NCBI RefSeq assembly: GCF_014596525.1
Contig: NZ_MSJP01000089.1
Location: 1 to 64,000 of the forward strand
Reading direction: 5' to 3'
DNA from: Streptomyces sp. CBMA291
Lineage (GTDB): Bacteria > Actinomycetota > Actinomycetes > Streptomycetales > Streptomycetaceae
Length of the DNA: 64,000 nt
The number at the start of each line of letters is the position of its first letter. Positions within the stretch are counted from its first letter, which is position 1. Position numbers and translations under genes: made by a program. The notes under the pieces are model-generated. The model saw only the letters and a list, made by a program, of their open reading frames with translations, was not told where the DNA came from and did not search any database. Positions 41,861 to 51,062 of this stretch are shown in pieces.

Positions 41861-42997
41861 TCAGGAACGCTCGAAGCCGGGGCTTGCATCGTGCCGTCGG
41901 GCGGACGCACCGGGATGTGGACGGGCGCGTGGTCGCTTGTGCTCCCGTGCGGAGGTCCGGGAGCCGCCCGTCTCGGCGCGGTACTCGCCCGGAGACATCC
42001 CGTACGCGGCACGGAAGGAGCGGCTGAACTCGGCGGGGACGAGCAGCCCCCAGCGGGCCGCGAGCGCGGCGATCGACCGGTGACGCAGCCGGGGGTCCGC
42101 GAGATCGAGGCGGCAGCGCTCCAGCCGCCGCCGCCGGATGGTCGCCGCCACGGTGGCCGGTTCGAGGCGGAACAAGGAGTGGAGGGAGCGCAGGGACAGG
42201 TGATGGTGGGCGGCGATGGCCGCGGGGCCGAGAGCGGGGTCGCCGAGATGCTCGTTGATGAAGGCGTTGATCTCGGCGCGCAGCACGGTGGTGCGCGACT
42301 CCCAGGGCAGCAGCCCCGACGCGTCGAGCCGGTCGGCCAGGAACGAGGCGACGAGATCGCCGGTGACGGTACCCAGACGGTGGGCCTCGGCGGGCCCCAC
42401 CTCGGCCGCGTGGTCGAGCAGGGCGCCCAGATGCCGCCGCAGCAGCATCCCGCTCACCCCGCCGGGAGCGAGCCGCAGCGAGAGGAGACGGTCGGTGTGC
42501 GTGGCGGGCAGGGGCAGCGCGCTCCTCGCGATCCGCAGCACCACCACCTCGGCCCTGCCCCCCTCCTCCGGCACCCCGGCTTCCAGGGGATGCGAGGTGT
42601 CGAAGAGCACCATGTCGTCCGGACCGGCCAGGGCGTGGCCGCGCAGCTGACCGACCCGCATCGAACTGCGCCGTATCCATCCCAGCTGGTAGGTCTCCGG
42701 ATCGTCACGCCGGATGTGCCGGGCCGTCCGCGCCGCGTGCAGCGGCGGGAAGGAGAAGTGCGCGAGCTGCGCCGTCCCCAGGCGGAGCGCGGAGACCCGG
42801 GACGGGAAGTCCTCGGTGTACGGGGTCGAGAGCGCGAGCGGAAAGATGTGCCGGCGGACCTGATCGGCGTACCACTCGAAGCGGTCCTCGGCCCGCACGG
42901 ACTCGCTCGACAAGGTGGTCAGCAGCGCGTCGTGGCGACGGGCACCCCCCGGGGCGGGGCGCGGGTCGGCGGGCTCCTCGGGATTCACGGGGGACAC
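41861..42997 (-). CDS. AraC-family transcriptional regulator
   Basis: A regulator of about 378 residues. The N-terminal part resembles the AraC-binding-like domain (RRHIFPLALSTPYTEDFPSR, DDMVLFDTSHPLEAGVPEEG). The C-terminal double helix-turn-helix is clear (INAFINEHLGDPALGPAAIA, SLRSLHSLFRLEPATVAATI, HRSIAALAARWGLLVPAEFS, FRAAYGMSPGEYRAE). The start is uncertain: GTG 42997 and GTG 42988 are both possible, and longer in-frame forms look unlike protein. It is divergent from the catalase gene with about 195 bases between, so catalase is a plausible target. Confidence 0.85.
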   Translation of the reverse strand: MSPVNPEEPADPRPAPGGARRHDALLTTLSSESVRAEDRFEWYADQVRRHIFPLALSTPYTEDFPSRVSALRLGTAQLAHFSFPPLHAARTARHIRRDDPETYQLGWIRRSSMRVGQLRGHALAGPDDMVLFDTSHPLEAGVPEEGGRAEVVVLRIARSALPLPATHTDRLLSLRLAPGGVSGMLLRRHLGALLDHAAEVGPAEAHRLGTVTGDLVASFLADRLDASGLLPWESRTTVLRAEINAFINEHLGDPALGPAAIAAHHHLSLRSLHSLFRLEPATVAATIRRRRLERCRLDLADPRLRHRSIAALAARWGLLVPAEFSRSFRAAYGMSPGEYRAETGGSRTSAREHKRPRARPHPGASARRHDASPGFERS

Positions 42998-43191
42998 GCC
43001 CCATCGTGGGGACCGCACCGGGATACCGGCAGTCTCTTTCCGGCCAAGGCGGAACGGCTCTCGGGTGGTGGCTTCGGACGAGTGCGCCCAGGCTGGGAGG
43101 TGCGTGTGCGGCGGGCCGACCGCCGCTCCGTTCCGGCGCGCGTCCGAGGGGCCGGGGCCACCGCAGGGCACGACGAAAGGCAGACGTACCG

Positions 43192-44712
43192 ATGACCGAG
43201 AGCCGTCCCGCCACCACGTCCGACTCCGGCGCTCCGGTGGAGAGCGACGAACACTCGCTCACCGTGGGTCCCGGCGGACCGATCCTGCTCCAGGACTCCT
43301 ATCTGATCGAACAGATGGCGCAGTTCAACCGTGAACGGATTCCGGAGCGCCAGCCCCACGCCAAGGGCAGCGGCGCGTTCGGCCACTTCGAGGTCACCCA
43401 TGACGTCAGCCGCTTCACCAAGGCGGCCCTCTTCCAGCCGGGCACCCGCACCGATCTGGTCATCCGCTTCTCCACCGTCGCGGGGGAGCGCGGCAGCCCG
43501 GACACCTGGCGCGACCCGCGCGGCTTCGCGGTGAAGTTCTACACCAGCGAGGGCAACTACGACATGGTCGGCAACAACACGCCGGTCTTCTTCATCAAGG
43601 ACCCGATGAAGTTCCAGCACTTCATCCGCTCCCAGAAGCGCCGTGCCGACAACAACCTGCGCGACCACGACATGCAGTGGGACTTCTGGACCCTCTCGCC
43701 GGAATCCGCCCACCAGGTCGCCTGGCTGATGGGGGACCGGGGCATCCCGCGCACCTGGCGCCACATGAACGGCTACACGTCCCACACGTATATGTGGATC
43801 AACGCCTCCGGTGAACGGTTCTGGGTGAAGTACCACTTCAAGACGGACCAGGGCATCGATTTCTTCACCCAGCACGAGGCCGACCAGATGGCGGCCGTCG
43901 ACACGGACTACCACACCCGGGACCTCTTCGAGCACATCAGGGACGGCGACTTCCCCTCGTGGACCCTGCACGTCCAGGTCATGCCGTACGCGGAGGCGGC
44001 GACGTACCGGTTCAACCCGTTCGACCTCACCAAGGTGTGGCCGCACGGCGACTACCCGCTGATCCCGGTCGGCCGGATGACCCTCGACCGCAACCCCACC
44101 GACAACCACGCCGAGATCGAGCAGGCGGCCTTCCAGCCGAACAACCTGGTCCCCGGCATCGGCCCGAGCCCGGACCGCATGCTCCTCGGCCGCCTGTTCT
44201 CCTACGCGGACGCCCACCGCCACCGCATCGGCGGCAACTACCAGCAGCTCCCCGTGAACGCCCCCGTCGTCGACGTCCACACGTACTCCAAGGACGGGGC
44301 GATGGCCTACCGGAAGACGACCGACCCGGTCTACGCCCCCAACTCCAAGGGCGGTCCCGCCGCCGACACCGAGCACCACGGCAAGCCGCCCAGCTGGACG
44401 GCGGACGGCGAGATCACCCGGGCGGCCTATGTCTCGCACGCGGAGGACGACGACTGGGGCCAGCCCGGGACCCTCGTGCGCGAGGTCCTGGACGACGCGG
44501 CCCGCGACCGGCTCGTCGACAACGTGGTCGGTCATCTCCTCAACGGGGTCGGCGAGCCTGTCCTGGAGCGCGCGTTCACGTACTGGAAGAACATCGACAA
44601 GGCCCTCGGCGACCGCATCGCCCGGGGAGTCCGGACCAAGGCCGAGGAGACCGACCCCAAGGCGGCCCGGCAGGACAACCCCGCACGCGAGTCCATGCGG
44701 CGCAAGGCGTGA
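43192..44712 (+). CDS. Monofunctional haem catalase
   Basis: A 506-residue clade-type small-subunit catalase that converts hydrogen peroxide to water and oxygen. It shows the distal histidine in RQPHAKGSGAFGHFEVTHD (H56), the distal asparagine in YDMVGNNTPVFFIKDP, the haem-ligand tyrosine in LGRLFSYADAHRHRIGGNY and the NADPH-type fold around HTYSKDGAMAYRKT. Length is usual for the family. The start ATG 43192 has AAAGG upstream. It is divergent from the AraC gene and convergent with the permease gene across a perfect hairpin. Confidence 0.96.
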   Translation: MTESRPATTSDSGAPVESDEHSLTVGPGGPILLQDSYLIEQMAQFNRERIPERQPHAKGSGAFGHFEVTHDVSRFTKAALFQPGTRTDLVIRFSTVAGERGSPDTWRDPRGFAVKFYTSEGNYDMVGNNTPVFFIKDPMKFQHFIRSQKRRADNNLRDHDMQWDFWTLSPESAHQVAWLMGDRGIPRTWRHMNGYTSHTYMWINASGERFWVKYHFKTDQGIDFFTQHEADQMAAVDTDYHTRDLFEHIRDGDFPSWTLHVQVMPYAEAATYRFNPFDLTKVWPHGDYPLIPVGRMTLDRNPTDNHAEIEQAAFQPNNLVPGIGPSPDRMLLGRLFSYADAHRHRIGGNYQQLPVNAPVVDVHTYSKDGAMAYRKTTDPVYAPNSKGGPAADTEHHGKPPSWTADGEITRAAYVSHAEDDDWGQPGTLVREVLDDAARDRLVDNVVGHLLNGVGEPVLERAFTYWKNIDKALGDRIARGVRTKAEETDPKAARQDNPARESMRRKA

Positions 44713-44740
44713 ACCTGCCCTGCCCGTGACGGAGCAAACG

Positions 44741-44777
44741 GCGGAGGCCGGGGCGATCGTGCCGCCCCGGCCTCCGC
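44741..44777. terminator. Bidirectional terminator between catalase and permease
   Basis: Perfect 14-base arms GCGGAGGCCGGGGC (44741-44754) and GCCCCGGCCTCCGC (44764-44777) with a 9-base loop. A short GGGTCCGTCC direct repeat follows (44783-44815). Confidence 0.8.
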
Positions 44778-44823
44778 CGCAGGTCCGTCCGGGTCCGTCC
44801 GGGTCCGTTCGGTCGCGTCCGGG

Positions 44824-46224
44824 TCAGTCCTGCTCGTCGTCCTCCGGGATGCTGACGAGCCAGCGGGTCTCCTGACGGGGCCGCAGGTAGAGCGCCCAGT
44901 AGAGGGTGGCGACGGCGGTGATGCCACCGGTCCACAGGAGGTACTCGGTCTCCTGCATGTACAGGACGTACGCGAGGACGCCGATGAGCAGGACCGGGAC
45001 GGCCGGCCACAGCGGCATGCGCCAGGCCTGGCCCTGGCCGTGCACCCCGCGACGGCTGAACAGGGCGGCGATCGCGACCAGCAGGTACATTCCGGTGACC
45101 GAGACTCCGGTGACGCCGTACAGGGTGTCCAGGTTGACGAAGCAGAGGGCCGCGCCGGGCACGCCCACGAGGAGGGTGGCGACCCACGGCGAGCCGAAGC
45201 GGCCGAGGCGGGACAGGGCGTTGTTGACCGGCTCGGGCCAGGCCTTGTCACGGGCGGAGGCGAACAGCACGCGGGAGTTCTGGATGACCATCACGATGCC
45301 GGCGTTGATGATGGCGAGCGCGACGCAGAGACTGATGAAGGTGCCGACGGCCGAGTTGGACCAGGCGGTGATCATGCCGCTGATGTCACCGGCGGTGAGG
45401 GCTTCCAGGTCGTCGGCGCCGAGGGTGATGGCGACGACGGGCACGAGGATGACGGCGCTGGAGATGCCGAGCGTGGCCAGCACGGTCCGGGCGACGTTGC
45501 GGCGCGGGTTCTCCAGCTCCTCGGAGAGGTAGACGGCCGTCGAGAAGCCCTGGGTGACGAAGAGGGCGATGGCGAGGCCGGAGACGACGAGCGCGCCGGT
45601 GACGAGCGAGTGGGTGCCGCCCTCGCCCGCGACCTGTCCGTGCACCAGGGCCCCGGCGCCGCGCTGGGTGTGGGCGAAGCCCAGGATCGCGACGATGCCG
45701 GCGGCGACGACCTCAAGGACGAGGAAGATGCCGGTGATCCAGGCGTTGGCGCGCAGGTCGAGCAGACCGGCGAGGGTCGCCAGGAGCATGACCCCGGCGC
45801 CCGCGAGCGGAGCCGGGATGTGCACGATCGGTTCCAGGTAGTCGGCGGTGCCCATGGAGATCACCGGTGGCACGATCATCACGACGAGCAGGGAGAGTAC
45901 GAAGACCAGCCAGCCGGCGAGACGGCCCGCGAGGGTGGAGACGATCGCGTACTCGCCGCCCGCGCTGGGGATGAGGGTGCCCAGCTCGGAGTAGACGAAG
46001 GCCACGCCGATGCAGAGCAGGGAGCCGATGGCGATGGTGAGGGTGGTGAAGGTGCCGACGCTGCCGAAGAGGTCGGGGACGACCACGAAGAGGGTCGAGG
46101 CGGGGGTGACGCACGAGAGCGTCAGGAGGGTGCCGCCGACGACACCGATGGAACGCTTGAGCTTCTGCGGCGTGGGCCCGGTCTGAGGGGCCAGGGCGTG
46201 TGGTGCGCTGAGGGTGTCGGTCAT
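44824..46224 (-). CDS. APC-superfamily amino-acid permease
   Basis: A 466-residue membrane transporter with about twelve hydrophobic segments. It opens with LKRSIGVVGGTLLTLSCVTP, a TM1 of the amino-acid/polyamine/organocation type. FVYSELGTLIPSAGGEYAIV is the conserved TM2-3 region, and SEELENPRRNVARTVLATLG is the usual cytoplasmic loop. The C-terminus ends in an acidic tail (IPEDDEQD). The substrate is unknown. ATG 46224 is the start; the ribosome binding site is weak. It is convergent with catalase. Confidence 0.9.
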   Translation of the reverse strand: MTDTLSAPHALAPQTGPTPQKLKRSIGVVGGTLLTLSCVTPASTLFVVVPDLFGSVGTFTTLTIAIGSLLCIGVAFVYSELGTLIPSAGGEYAIVSTLAGRLAGWLVFVLSLLVVMIVPPVISMGTADYLEPIVHIPAPLAGAGVMLLATLAGLLDLRANAWITGIFLVLEVVAAGIVAILGFAHTQRGAGALVHGQVAGEGGTHSLVTGALVVSGLAIALFVTQGFSTAVYLSEELENPRRNVARTVLATLGISSAVILVPVVAITLGADDLEALTAGDISGMITAWSNSAVGTFISLCVALAIINAGIVMVIQNSRVLFASARDKAWPEPVNNALSRLGRFGSPWVATLLVGVPGAALCFVNLDTLYGVTGVSVTGMYLLVAIAALFSRRGVHGQGQAWRMPLWPAVPVLLIGVLAYVLYMQETEYLLWTGGITAVATLYWALYLRPRQETRWLVSIPEDDEQD

Positions 46225-46588
46225 CAGACGGTTCCGATCGATGCGTGCGGTGATTCTGCGCGGGAGCGGTATCGCCTCCGAGGCGGCCGGTGATGTGAGG
46301 GGGTCCGTTGCTCCCGGCTGAATGGAAGCCCGCACGGAACCGCAGGTCAATGGTCGGCAGACTGCGAAATCCGTCGTCGAGGAGCGAGGCGACGGCTCTT
46401 TCGGGGGTTAAGAACGCGATAAGACGGCGCGAACGCTCCGTGTGGGAACCGCAGCACCCCCTTGAGGACTTTTCCTGCGCTTTACCTTCCCGCCCCTGCC
46501 GCACCCCTCGCTTCCCGGGCCCCACGCCTCCCGGGCCCCTTGAGCCTCCTGGCCTCCGGGGCGCAGGAAGCGTGGGCGGGCGGGGCGG
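46225..46588. other. 364-base intergenic region upstream of the permease
   Basis: It contains the permease leader and promoter. No gene, repeat or clear hairpin was recognised. Candidate reading frames here are arginine-rich shadows. Confidence 0.5.
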
Positions 46589-46850
46589 CTACCCCTCTTC
46601 GAGGAGTACGGCCGGCAGGACCCCGTCGACGATCGGCTCCCGGGGGAGCGAGATCCCGAAGAACTCCTCCCCGACCCCGACCCCGACCCCGAGCGCGACG
46701 TGGTACGCCTCGCCGGGGCCGGTCCCGTCCCGGGCGGCCCGGCTTCCCGTTCGTCTCCTCGTACTCCAGGAGACAGACGCGGGCGCCGCCCTCCGACACC
46801 GTCCCGAGAGACCCGAACACCCCGGGCCGACCGCCGGACGCCTCTGACAA
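46589..46850 (-). pseudogene. Small gene split by a one-base frameshift (hypothetical)
   Basis: Two adjoining frames look coding, each with nearly all G/C third positions. The first begins near TTG 46850 (or GTG 46820) and reads FGSLGTVSEGGARVCLLEYE then ETNGKP. The second, offset by one base, reads AARDGTGPGEAYHVALGVGV then EEFFGISLPREPIVDGVLPA before the TAG at 46589. Removing one G from the GGG run at 46738-46740 joins them into one protein of 77 to 87 residues. A GTCGGG array encodes the Gly-Val repeats. No family is recognised. It could be a true frameshift or a sequencing error. Confidence 0.4.
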
Positions 46851-46981
46851 CGAGTCCGATTCGGCCGCCCGCCGGTCGCGGCGCCGCCGCGAACGCCAAG
46901 TTCACACCCATCGGAGGGCGGCCTGTCCGGCGGCGGAAAACCGCTTGCCCCCACCGCACCCGTCGCGGACGATCGCCAGCC

Positions 46982-47806
46982 GTGACGCATACGCATACGC
47001 ATACGAGCCGGAATACGAACGAGGAACAGAGCCCCGCCGGGCCCCGGCCGTTGGCGCTGGTGACCGGTGTCGGGCGCACGGTCGGCATCGGCGCCGCCAT
47101 CGCCCGTCGACTCGCGGCGGCGGGCTGGGACATCGCCTTCACCTATTGGACCCCCTATGACCGGCGCATGGAGTGGGGAATCGAGGAAGGGGCGGCAGAG
47201 ACGATCGGCCGGGAACTCGCGGAGCACGGCGCGAAATCCCTGCCCGTCGAGGCCGATCTGATGGACCCGCAGGCGCCCGCCCGCGTCTTCGACGAGGTCG
47301 AACGCCGACTCGGCGGGGTCACCGCCCTGGTGATGTGTCACTGTGAATCGGTGGATTCCGGTCTGCTCGACACCACGGTCGAGAGCTTCGACCGGCATTT
47401 CGCCGTCAACGCGCGCGCCACCTGGCTGCTGATCCGCGAGTTCGGCCGGCGCTTCACCGGAATTCCCGGGAACGGACGGATCGTCAGCCTCACCAGCGAC
47501 CACACCGTGGGCAATCTCCCCTATGGCGCGAGCAAGGGAGCACTCGACCGCATCACCCTGGCCGCCGCCCACGAACTCGCCCCGCTCGGCGTCACCGCCA
47601 ATGTCGTCAACCCGGGTCCGGTGGACACCGGCTGGATGACCGAGGAAGTACGGGAACACATTCTCCGGCGGACACCGCTCAACCGCCCGGGAACTCCGCA
47701 GGACGCCGGAAACCTCGTGGAATTCCTCTGCTCTCCGCAAGGACAGTGGGTCAACGGACAACTGCTGACGAGCGACGGCGGATTCTCCTCGTCGGGAAGC
47801 GCGTGA
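46982..47806 (+). CDS. Short-chain dehydrogenase/reductase
   Basis: A 274-residue classical SDR. The N-terminal cofactor site is ALVTGVGRTVGIGAAIARRL (a glycine-rich variant), with an NADP-side acidic region VEADLMDPQ. The catalytic serine/threonine block is IVSLTSDHTVG and the Y-x3-K pair is in LPYGASKGALDR; NVVNPGPVDTGWM follows as expected. GTG 46982 is the start chosen. The first codons form an ACGCAT hexamer array giving THTHTH, an odd His-rich extension. The substrate is unknown. The convergent B12 importer ends 79 bases on. Confidence 0.88.
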   Translation: MTHTHTHTSRNTNEEQSPAGPRPLALVTGVGRTVGIGAAIARRLAAAGWDIAFTYWTPYDRRMEWGIEEGAAETIGRELAEHGAKSLPVEADLMDPQAPARVFDEVERRLGGVTALVMCHCESVDSGLLDTTVESFDRHFAVNARATWLLIREFGRRFTGIPGNGRIVSLTSDHTVGNLPYGASKGALDRITLAAAHELAPLGVTANVVNPGPVDTGWMTEEVREHILRRTPLNRPGTPQDAGNLVEFLCSPQGQWVNGQLLTSDGGFSSSGSA

Positions 47807-47885
47807 CCGCCCCACCGGGCCGATCCCGCCCCGCCGGAGGGCGCGCGGGCGGCGGCCCGTGTCCGGCCCCCGGCGGCAGGCGCGC

Positions 47886-48677
47886 TCACCCGCTCCGGTG
47901 CGAGCCGCCGAGGAAGCGGATGTGGGGGCGCCCGTCCGGGCCGGGATGGGTCACCGAGGCGCGGACGCCGTACACCTCCGCCACCAGCCGCTCCGTGAGG
48001 ACGTCGGTCACCGGGCCCGCCGCCACCACCCGCCCCTCGCGCAGCACCACCAGATGGTCGCAGTGCATCGCCGCGAGATTGAGATCGTGCAGGGCCATGA
48101 CACAGGTGAGACGCAGCCCCGAGACCAGGGCCATGAGGTCCAGCTGATGCTGGATGTCGAGATGGTTCGTCGGCTCGTCGAGCAGCAGCTCGCGCGGCTC
48201 CTGGGCCAGCGCGCGGGCGATCTGCACCCGCTGCCGCTCCCCTCCCGAGAGCGTGCGCCAGCCACGGTCGGCCCGGTCGGCGAGACCCGTACGGGCCAGC
48301 GCGGACCGGACGGCCTCCTCGTCGGCGCCCGTCGCGGGCGACCACGCCCGCCGGTGCGGGATACGGCCGAGACGTACCGCGTCGGCCACGGTCAGCTCGA
48401 CCTGCGTGTCGGCGTGCTGCTCCACGACGGCGACCCGCCGGGCGAGCGCCCGTCGCGGAACGGAGCCCAGCGGGTCCCCGTCCAGCGTCACCACCCCGCC
48501 GTCCGGCGCGAGGACACCGGCCAGGACGCGCAGCAGGGTCGACTTCCCCGAACCGTTCGGGCCGAGCAGCCCGGTGAGCGTGCCGGGGCGGGGCGCGATC
48601 GTCACCCCGTCCAGGACGAGCGCGCCCCCCGCCGTACGGGAGACGCGGTCGGCCCGCAGCCCCTGACCGCCGGTCAC
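47886..48677 (-). CDS. btuD: Cobalamin ABC importer ATPase (BtuD-type)
   Basis: A 263-residue FecE/BtuD-type ATPase with Walker A LLGPNGSGKSTLL (K45), Q-loop VVEQHAD, signature LSGGERQRVQIARAL, Walker B ELLLDEPTNHLD and H-loop VMALHDLNLAAMH. It powers uptake of a corrinoid or iron-siderophore-type ligand. B12 is preferred because the operon starts behind a cobalamin riboswitch. GTG 48677 overlaps the permease stop as GTGA. It is the last gene of the btuFCD-like operon. Confidence 0.9.
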   Translation of the reverse strand: MTGGQGLRADRVSRTAGGALVLDGVTIAPRPGTLTGLLGPNGSGKSTLLRVLAGVLAPDGGVVTLDGDPLGSVPRRALARRVAVVEQHADTQVELTVADAVRLGRIPHRRAWSPATGADEEAVRSALARTGLADRADRGWRTLSGGERQRVQIARALAQEPRELLLDEPTNHLDIQHQLDLMALVSGLRLTCVMALHDLNLAAMHCDHLVVLREGRVVAAGPVTDVLTERLVAEVYGVRASVTHPGPDGRPHIRFLGGSHRSG

Positions 48678-49936
48678 CGGCCGGTCCTGGTGCGGTAGAG
48701 CACGAGGACGAACGCGGGGACGCCGATGAGCGAGGTCACCACGCCGACCGGGACTTCCCGGGGATCGAGGACCGTACGGGCGAGGGTGTCGGCCCACACC
48801 AGGAAGACCGCCCCGGCCAGCGCGGACAGCGGCAGCAGCCGGGCGTGACCGGGCCCCGTGAGGGCGCGGACCGCGTGCGGCAGGACCAGACCGACGAAGC
48901 CGATCGCCCCCGCGGAGGACACCAGGACGGCCGTGAGCAGCGCGGTGACCGAGAGGAGTACGAGCCGGGTCCGGGCCACGGAGACGCCGAGCGCCGCCGC
49001 CGCGTCCTCGCCGAAGGCGAAGGCGTCGAGCGTACGGGCGTGCCCACCGCAGACGAGGAGCACCACCGCCAGGACGGCGGCGCACACCCCGACCTCCGGC
49101 CACCCCGCCCCCGAGAGCGAGCCGAGCAGCCAGAAGAGCACGCCCCGGGTGGTCTCGGCGTCGGCACCGGTCATCACCACGAACGAGGTGAGGGCGGAGA
49201 AGAGCTGCATCGCCGCCACCCCCGCGAGGACGACCCGGTCGGTCGAACCGCCCAGCGTGTGGCTCAGCAGCAGGACGAGCGCGAAGGAGCAGAGCGCGCC
49301 GAGGAAGGCGCCCCCGGTGACGGACACCGCCCCGCCGCCCACCCCGAGCACGATCACCGCGACCGCCCCGGTCGAGGCGCCGGAGGAGACGCCCAGGACG
49401 AAGGGATCGGCGAGCGGATTGCGCAGCAGGGACTGCATCACCACCCCGCAGACCGCGAGTCCGGCCCCGCAGACCGCCGCGAGGAGGGTCCGGGGCAGCC
49501 GCAGGTCCCAGACGATGCCGTCCCGGATCGCGCTCAGCCCGGAGGGTTCGCCGCCGAGATGCGAGGCGACGGCGGACCAGACGTCCGCGACCCGGATGTC
49601 GGCGGGCCCGATGGTGAGGGCGAGGGCGACGGATGCGCACAGCAGGACGATTCCGGTCGCGACGGCGAAGGGTGGAAGCGCCCGGGAGACACGCCGTCCG
49701 GAACGGCTCGCGGCCCCGCTCCGGAGGGAGAGACCCACCGCCCCCGCGCCACCCACCGCCCCCGCGCGACCCGCGGCATCCCCTGCACGGTCCACGGCGT
49801 CCTCCACACGAGCCGGGGCGTCGCCCGTACGGCCCGCGACCTTCGTGAGGTCGTCGCCGCCCGAACCGCCCGAACCGCCCGAACCGTTTGCGGGTGCTTC
49901 GTCCGTGCCCGGCGTCCCCCGGCCGGGGCGGGTCAC
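48674..49936 (-). CDS. btuC: Cobalamin ABC importer permease (BtuC/FecCD family)
   Basis: A 420-residue FecCD-type permease. After a Gly/Ala-rich cytoplasmic N-terminus of about 85 residues come about ten membrane segments. Diagnostic blocks are IVWDLRLPRTLLAAVCGAGL, GVVMQSLLRNPLADPFVLGV-SSGA, LAGVAAMQLFSALTSFVVM and GFVGLVLPHAVRALTGPGHA. It forms a homodimer with two BtuD ATPases. The GTG start at 49936 overlaps the binding-protein stop as GTGA, which settles the start despite other upstream options. Confidence 0.92.
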   Translation of the reverse strand: MTRPGRGTPGTDEAPANGSGGSGGSGGDDLTKVAGRTGDAPARVEDAVDRAGDAAGRAGAVGGAGAVGLSLRSGAASRSGRRVSRALPPFAVATGIVLLCASVALALTIGPADIRVADVWSAVASHLGGEPSGLSAIRDGIVWDLRLPRTLLAAVCGAGLAVCGVVMQSLLRNPLADPFVLGVSSGASTGAVAVIVLGVGGGAVSVTGGAFLGALCSFALVLLLSHTLGGSTDRVVLAGVAAMQLFSALTSFVVMTGADAETTRGVLFWLLGSLSGAGWPEVGVCAAVLAVVLLVCGGHARTLDAFAFGEDAAAALGVSVARTRLVLLSVTALLTAVLVSSAGAIGFVGLVLPHAVRALTGPGHARLLPLSALAGAVFLVWADTLARTVLDPREVPVGVVTSLIGVPAFVLVLYRTRTGR

Positions 49937-50979
49937 TTCGCGAGCCCGTACGTCCGCAGTGCGGCGGCCACCTTCTCGATGCCCTCGACGGTGCGGATCG
50001 TGGGGTTCAGGGCCTGGCCGCTGAGGATCACGTACCGCTTCTTCCGCACCGCCGTCATGTTCCGGGTGACGGGGTGGGACTCCAGGAACTCGATCTTCTT
50101 CGCGGCGCTCTCGGCCGACTGGGTCTCGCGGGTCAGGTCGCCGATCACCAGGACGTCGGGGTCGCGGTCGACGACGGTCTCCCAGTTGATCTGCGGCCAC
50201 TCCTCCTTGGTGTCGTCGAAGACGTTCCGCACCCCGAGCGCCCCGCTGACGATGCCGGGCGCGCCACAGCATCCGGCCATGTAGGGGCCCTGGGAGTCGG
50301 AGTACCAGTAGAGGACGGACGCGTCGGCGAAGTCGGCGCCCGCCTTGGCCTTCGCCACCCGGGCGCGGAGTTCGCCGACGAGCTTCTCGCCGCGCTCGGG
50401 CACGTCGAAGATCCGGGAGAGGTCGCGGATCTCGCCGTACACGACGTCCATGGTCAGCGGCCGGTTCCGGATGCCGTCGCCGTCGCCGCTGTTGTCCTTG
50501 CCGACGCAGTCGGTGGGGGAGAGGTACGTGGGCACGCCGAGCTTGGCGAACCGGTCCCGGGGCGCCACACCGCCCTTGCCCAGGGTGTAGAGGAAGGTGG
50601 CGCTGACGAAGTCGGGTTCGGTGTCCAGGACCGTCTCGAACGACGGGTACTGGTCGGAGAGCCGGGGGACCGCGGCGTTCGCCTTCTCAAGGCCCTTGAG
50701 GACCGGGTCGGTCCAGGTGCCGGTGCCCACCATGCGGTCGGCGAGACCGAGCGAGAGCAGGATCTCGGCCGATCCCTGGTCGAGGGCGACGGCACGCCGG
50801 GGCGGGTGCGCGACCTCGACCCGCTGTCCGCAGTTGGCGTCGAGCCGGACGGGGAAACCGGCGGAGGCCGTCCCCTTCGCCTCGGGCGCGGCGGGCGTGC
50901 TGCCGGAGCCGCAGCCGGCCACGAGTACGGCACCGGCCACGAGCAGTACGGCGGAACGGAGGGAACGGACGAACGGCAC
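49933..50979 (-). CDS. btuF: Cobalamin-binding lipoprotein (BtuF-type)
   Basis: A 348-residue class III substrate-binding lipoprotein with lipobox VLVAGC (C23). The two lobes joined by a long helix show the usual blocks: PPRRAVALDQGSAEILLSLG, AVPRLSDQYPSFETVLDTEP-D, ASVLYWYSDSQGPYMAGCCG and DVLVIGDLTRETQSAESAAK. GTG 50979 follows AGAGGA. The leader upstream carries a full-length cobalamin riboswitch (51063-51239), so corrinoid is the expected ligand. It is the first gene of btuFCD. Confidence 0.92.
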   Translation of the reverse strand: MPFVRSLRSAVLLVAGAVLVAGCGSGSTPAAPEAKGTASAGFPVRLDANCGQRVEVAHPPRRAVALDQGSAEILLSLGLADRMVGTGTWTDPVLKGLEKANAAVPRLSDQYPSFETVLDTEPDFVSATFLYTLGKGGVAPRDRFAKLGVPTYLSPTDCVGKDNSGDGDGIRNRPLTMDVVYGEIRDLSRIFDVPERGEKLVGELRARVAKAKAGADFADASVLYWYSDSQGPYMAGCCGAPGIVSGALGVRNVFDDTKEEWPQINWETVVDRDPDVLVIGDLTRETQSAESAAKKIEFLESHPVTRNMTAVRKKRYVILSGQALNPTIRTVEGIEKVAAALRTYGLAK

Positions 50980-51033
50980 GGAAGAAGTCCTCTGGCGTCA
51001 TGGCCCATGCGCGGAGCCTGTCGTACGGTGCTC

Positions 51034-51060
51034 CCCGGGCGACGGCGTACGTCACCCGGG
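51034..51060 (-). terminator. Hairpin of the riboswitch expression platform
   Basis: On the minus strand CCCGGGTGACG and CGTCGCCCGGG pair (one wobble) around a 5-base loop, immediately 3' of the riboswitch and 55 bases before the btuF start. It could be an intrinsic terminator or an anti-terminator switched by cobalamin binding. Confidence 0.55.
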
Positions 51061-51062
51061 CC

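Noticed and set aside
42998..43171. N-terminal extension of the AraC regulator to base 43171
   Set aside because: The added residues are low-complexity and run through the promoter region shared with catalase; starts near 42997 fit better.
47886..50979. Iron-siderophore importer
   Set aside because: The protein families alone would allow it, but the operon begins behind a clear cobalamin riboswitch, so corrinoid is the better assignment.
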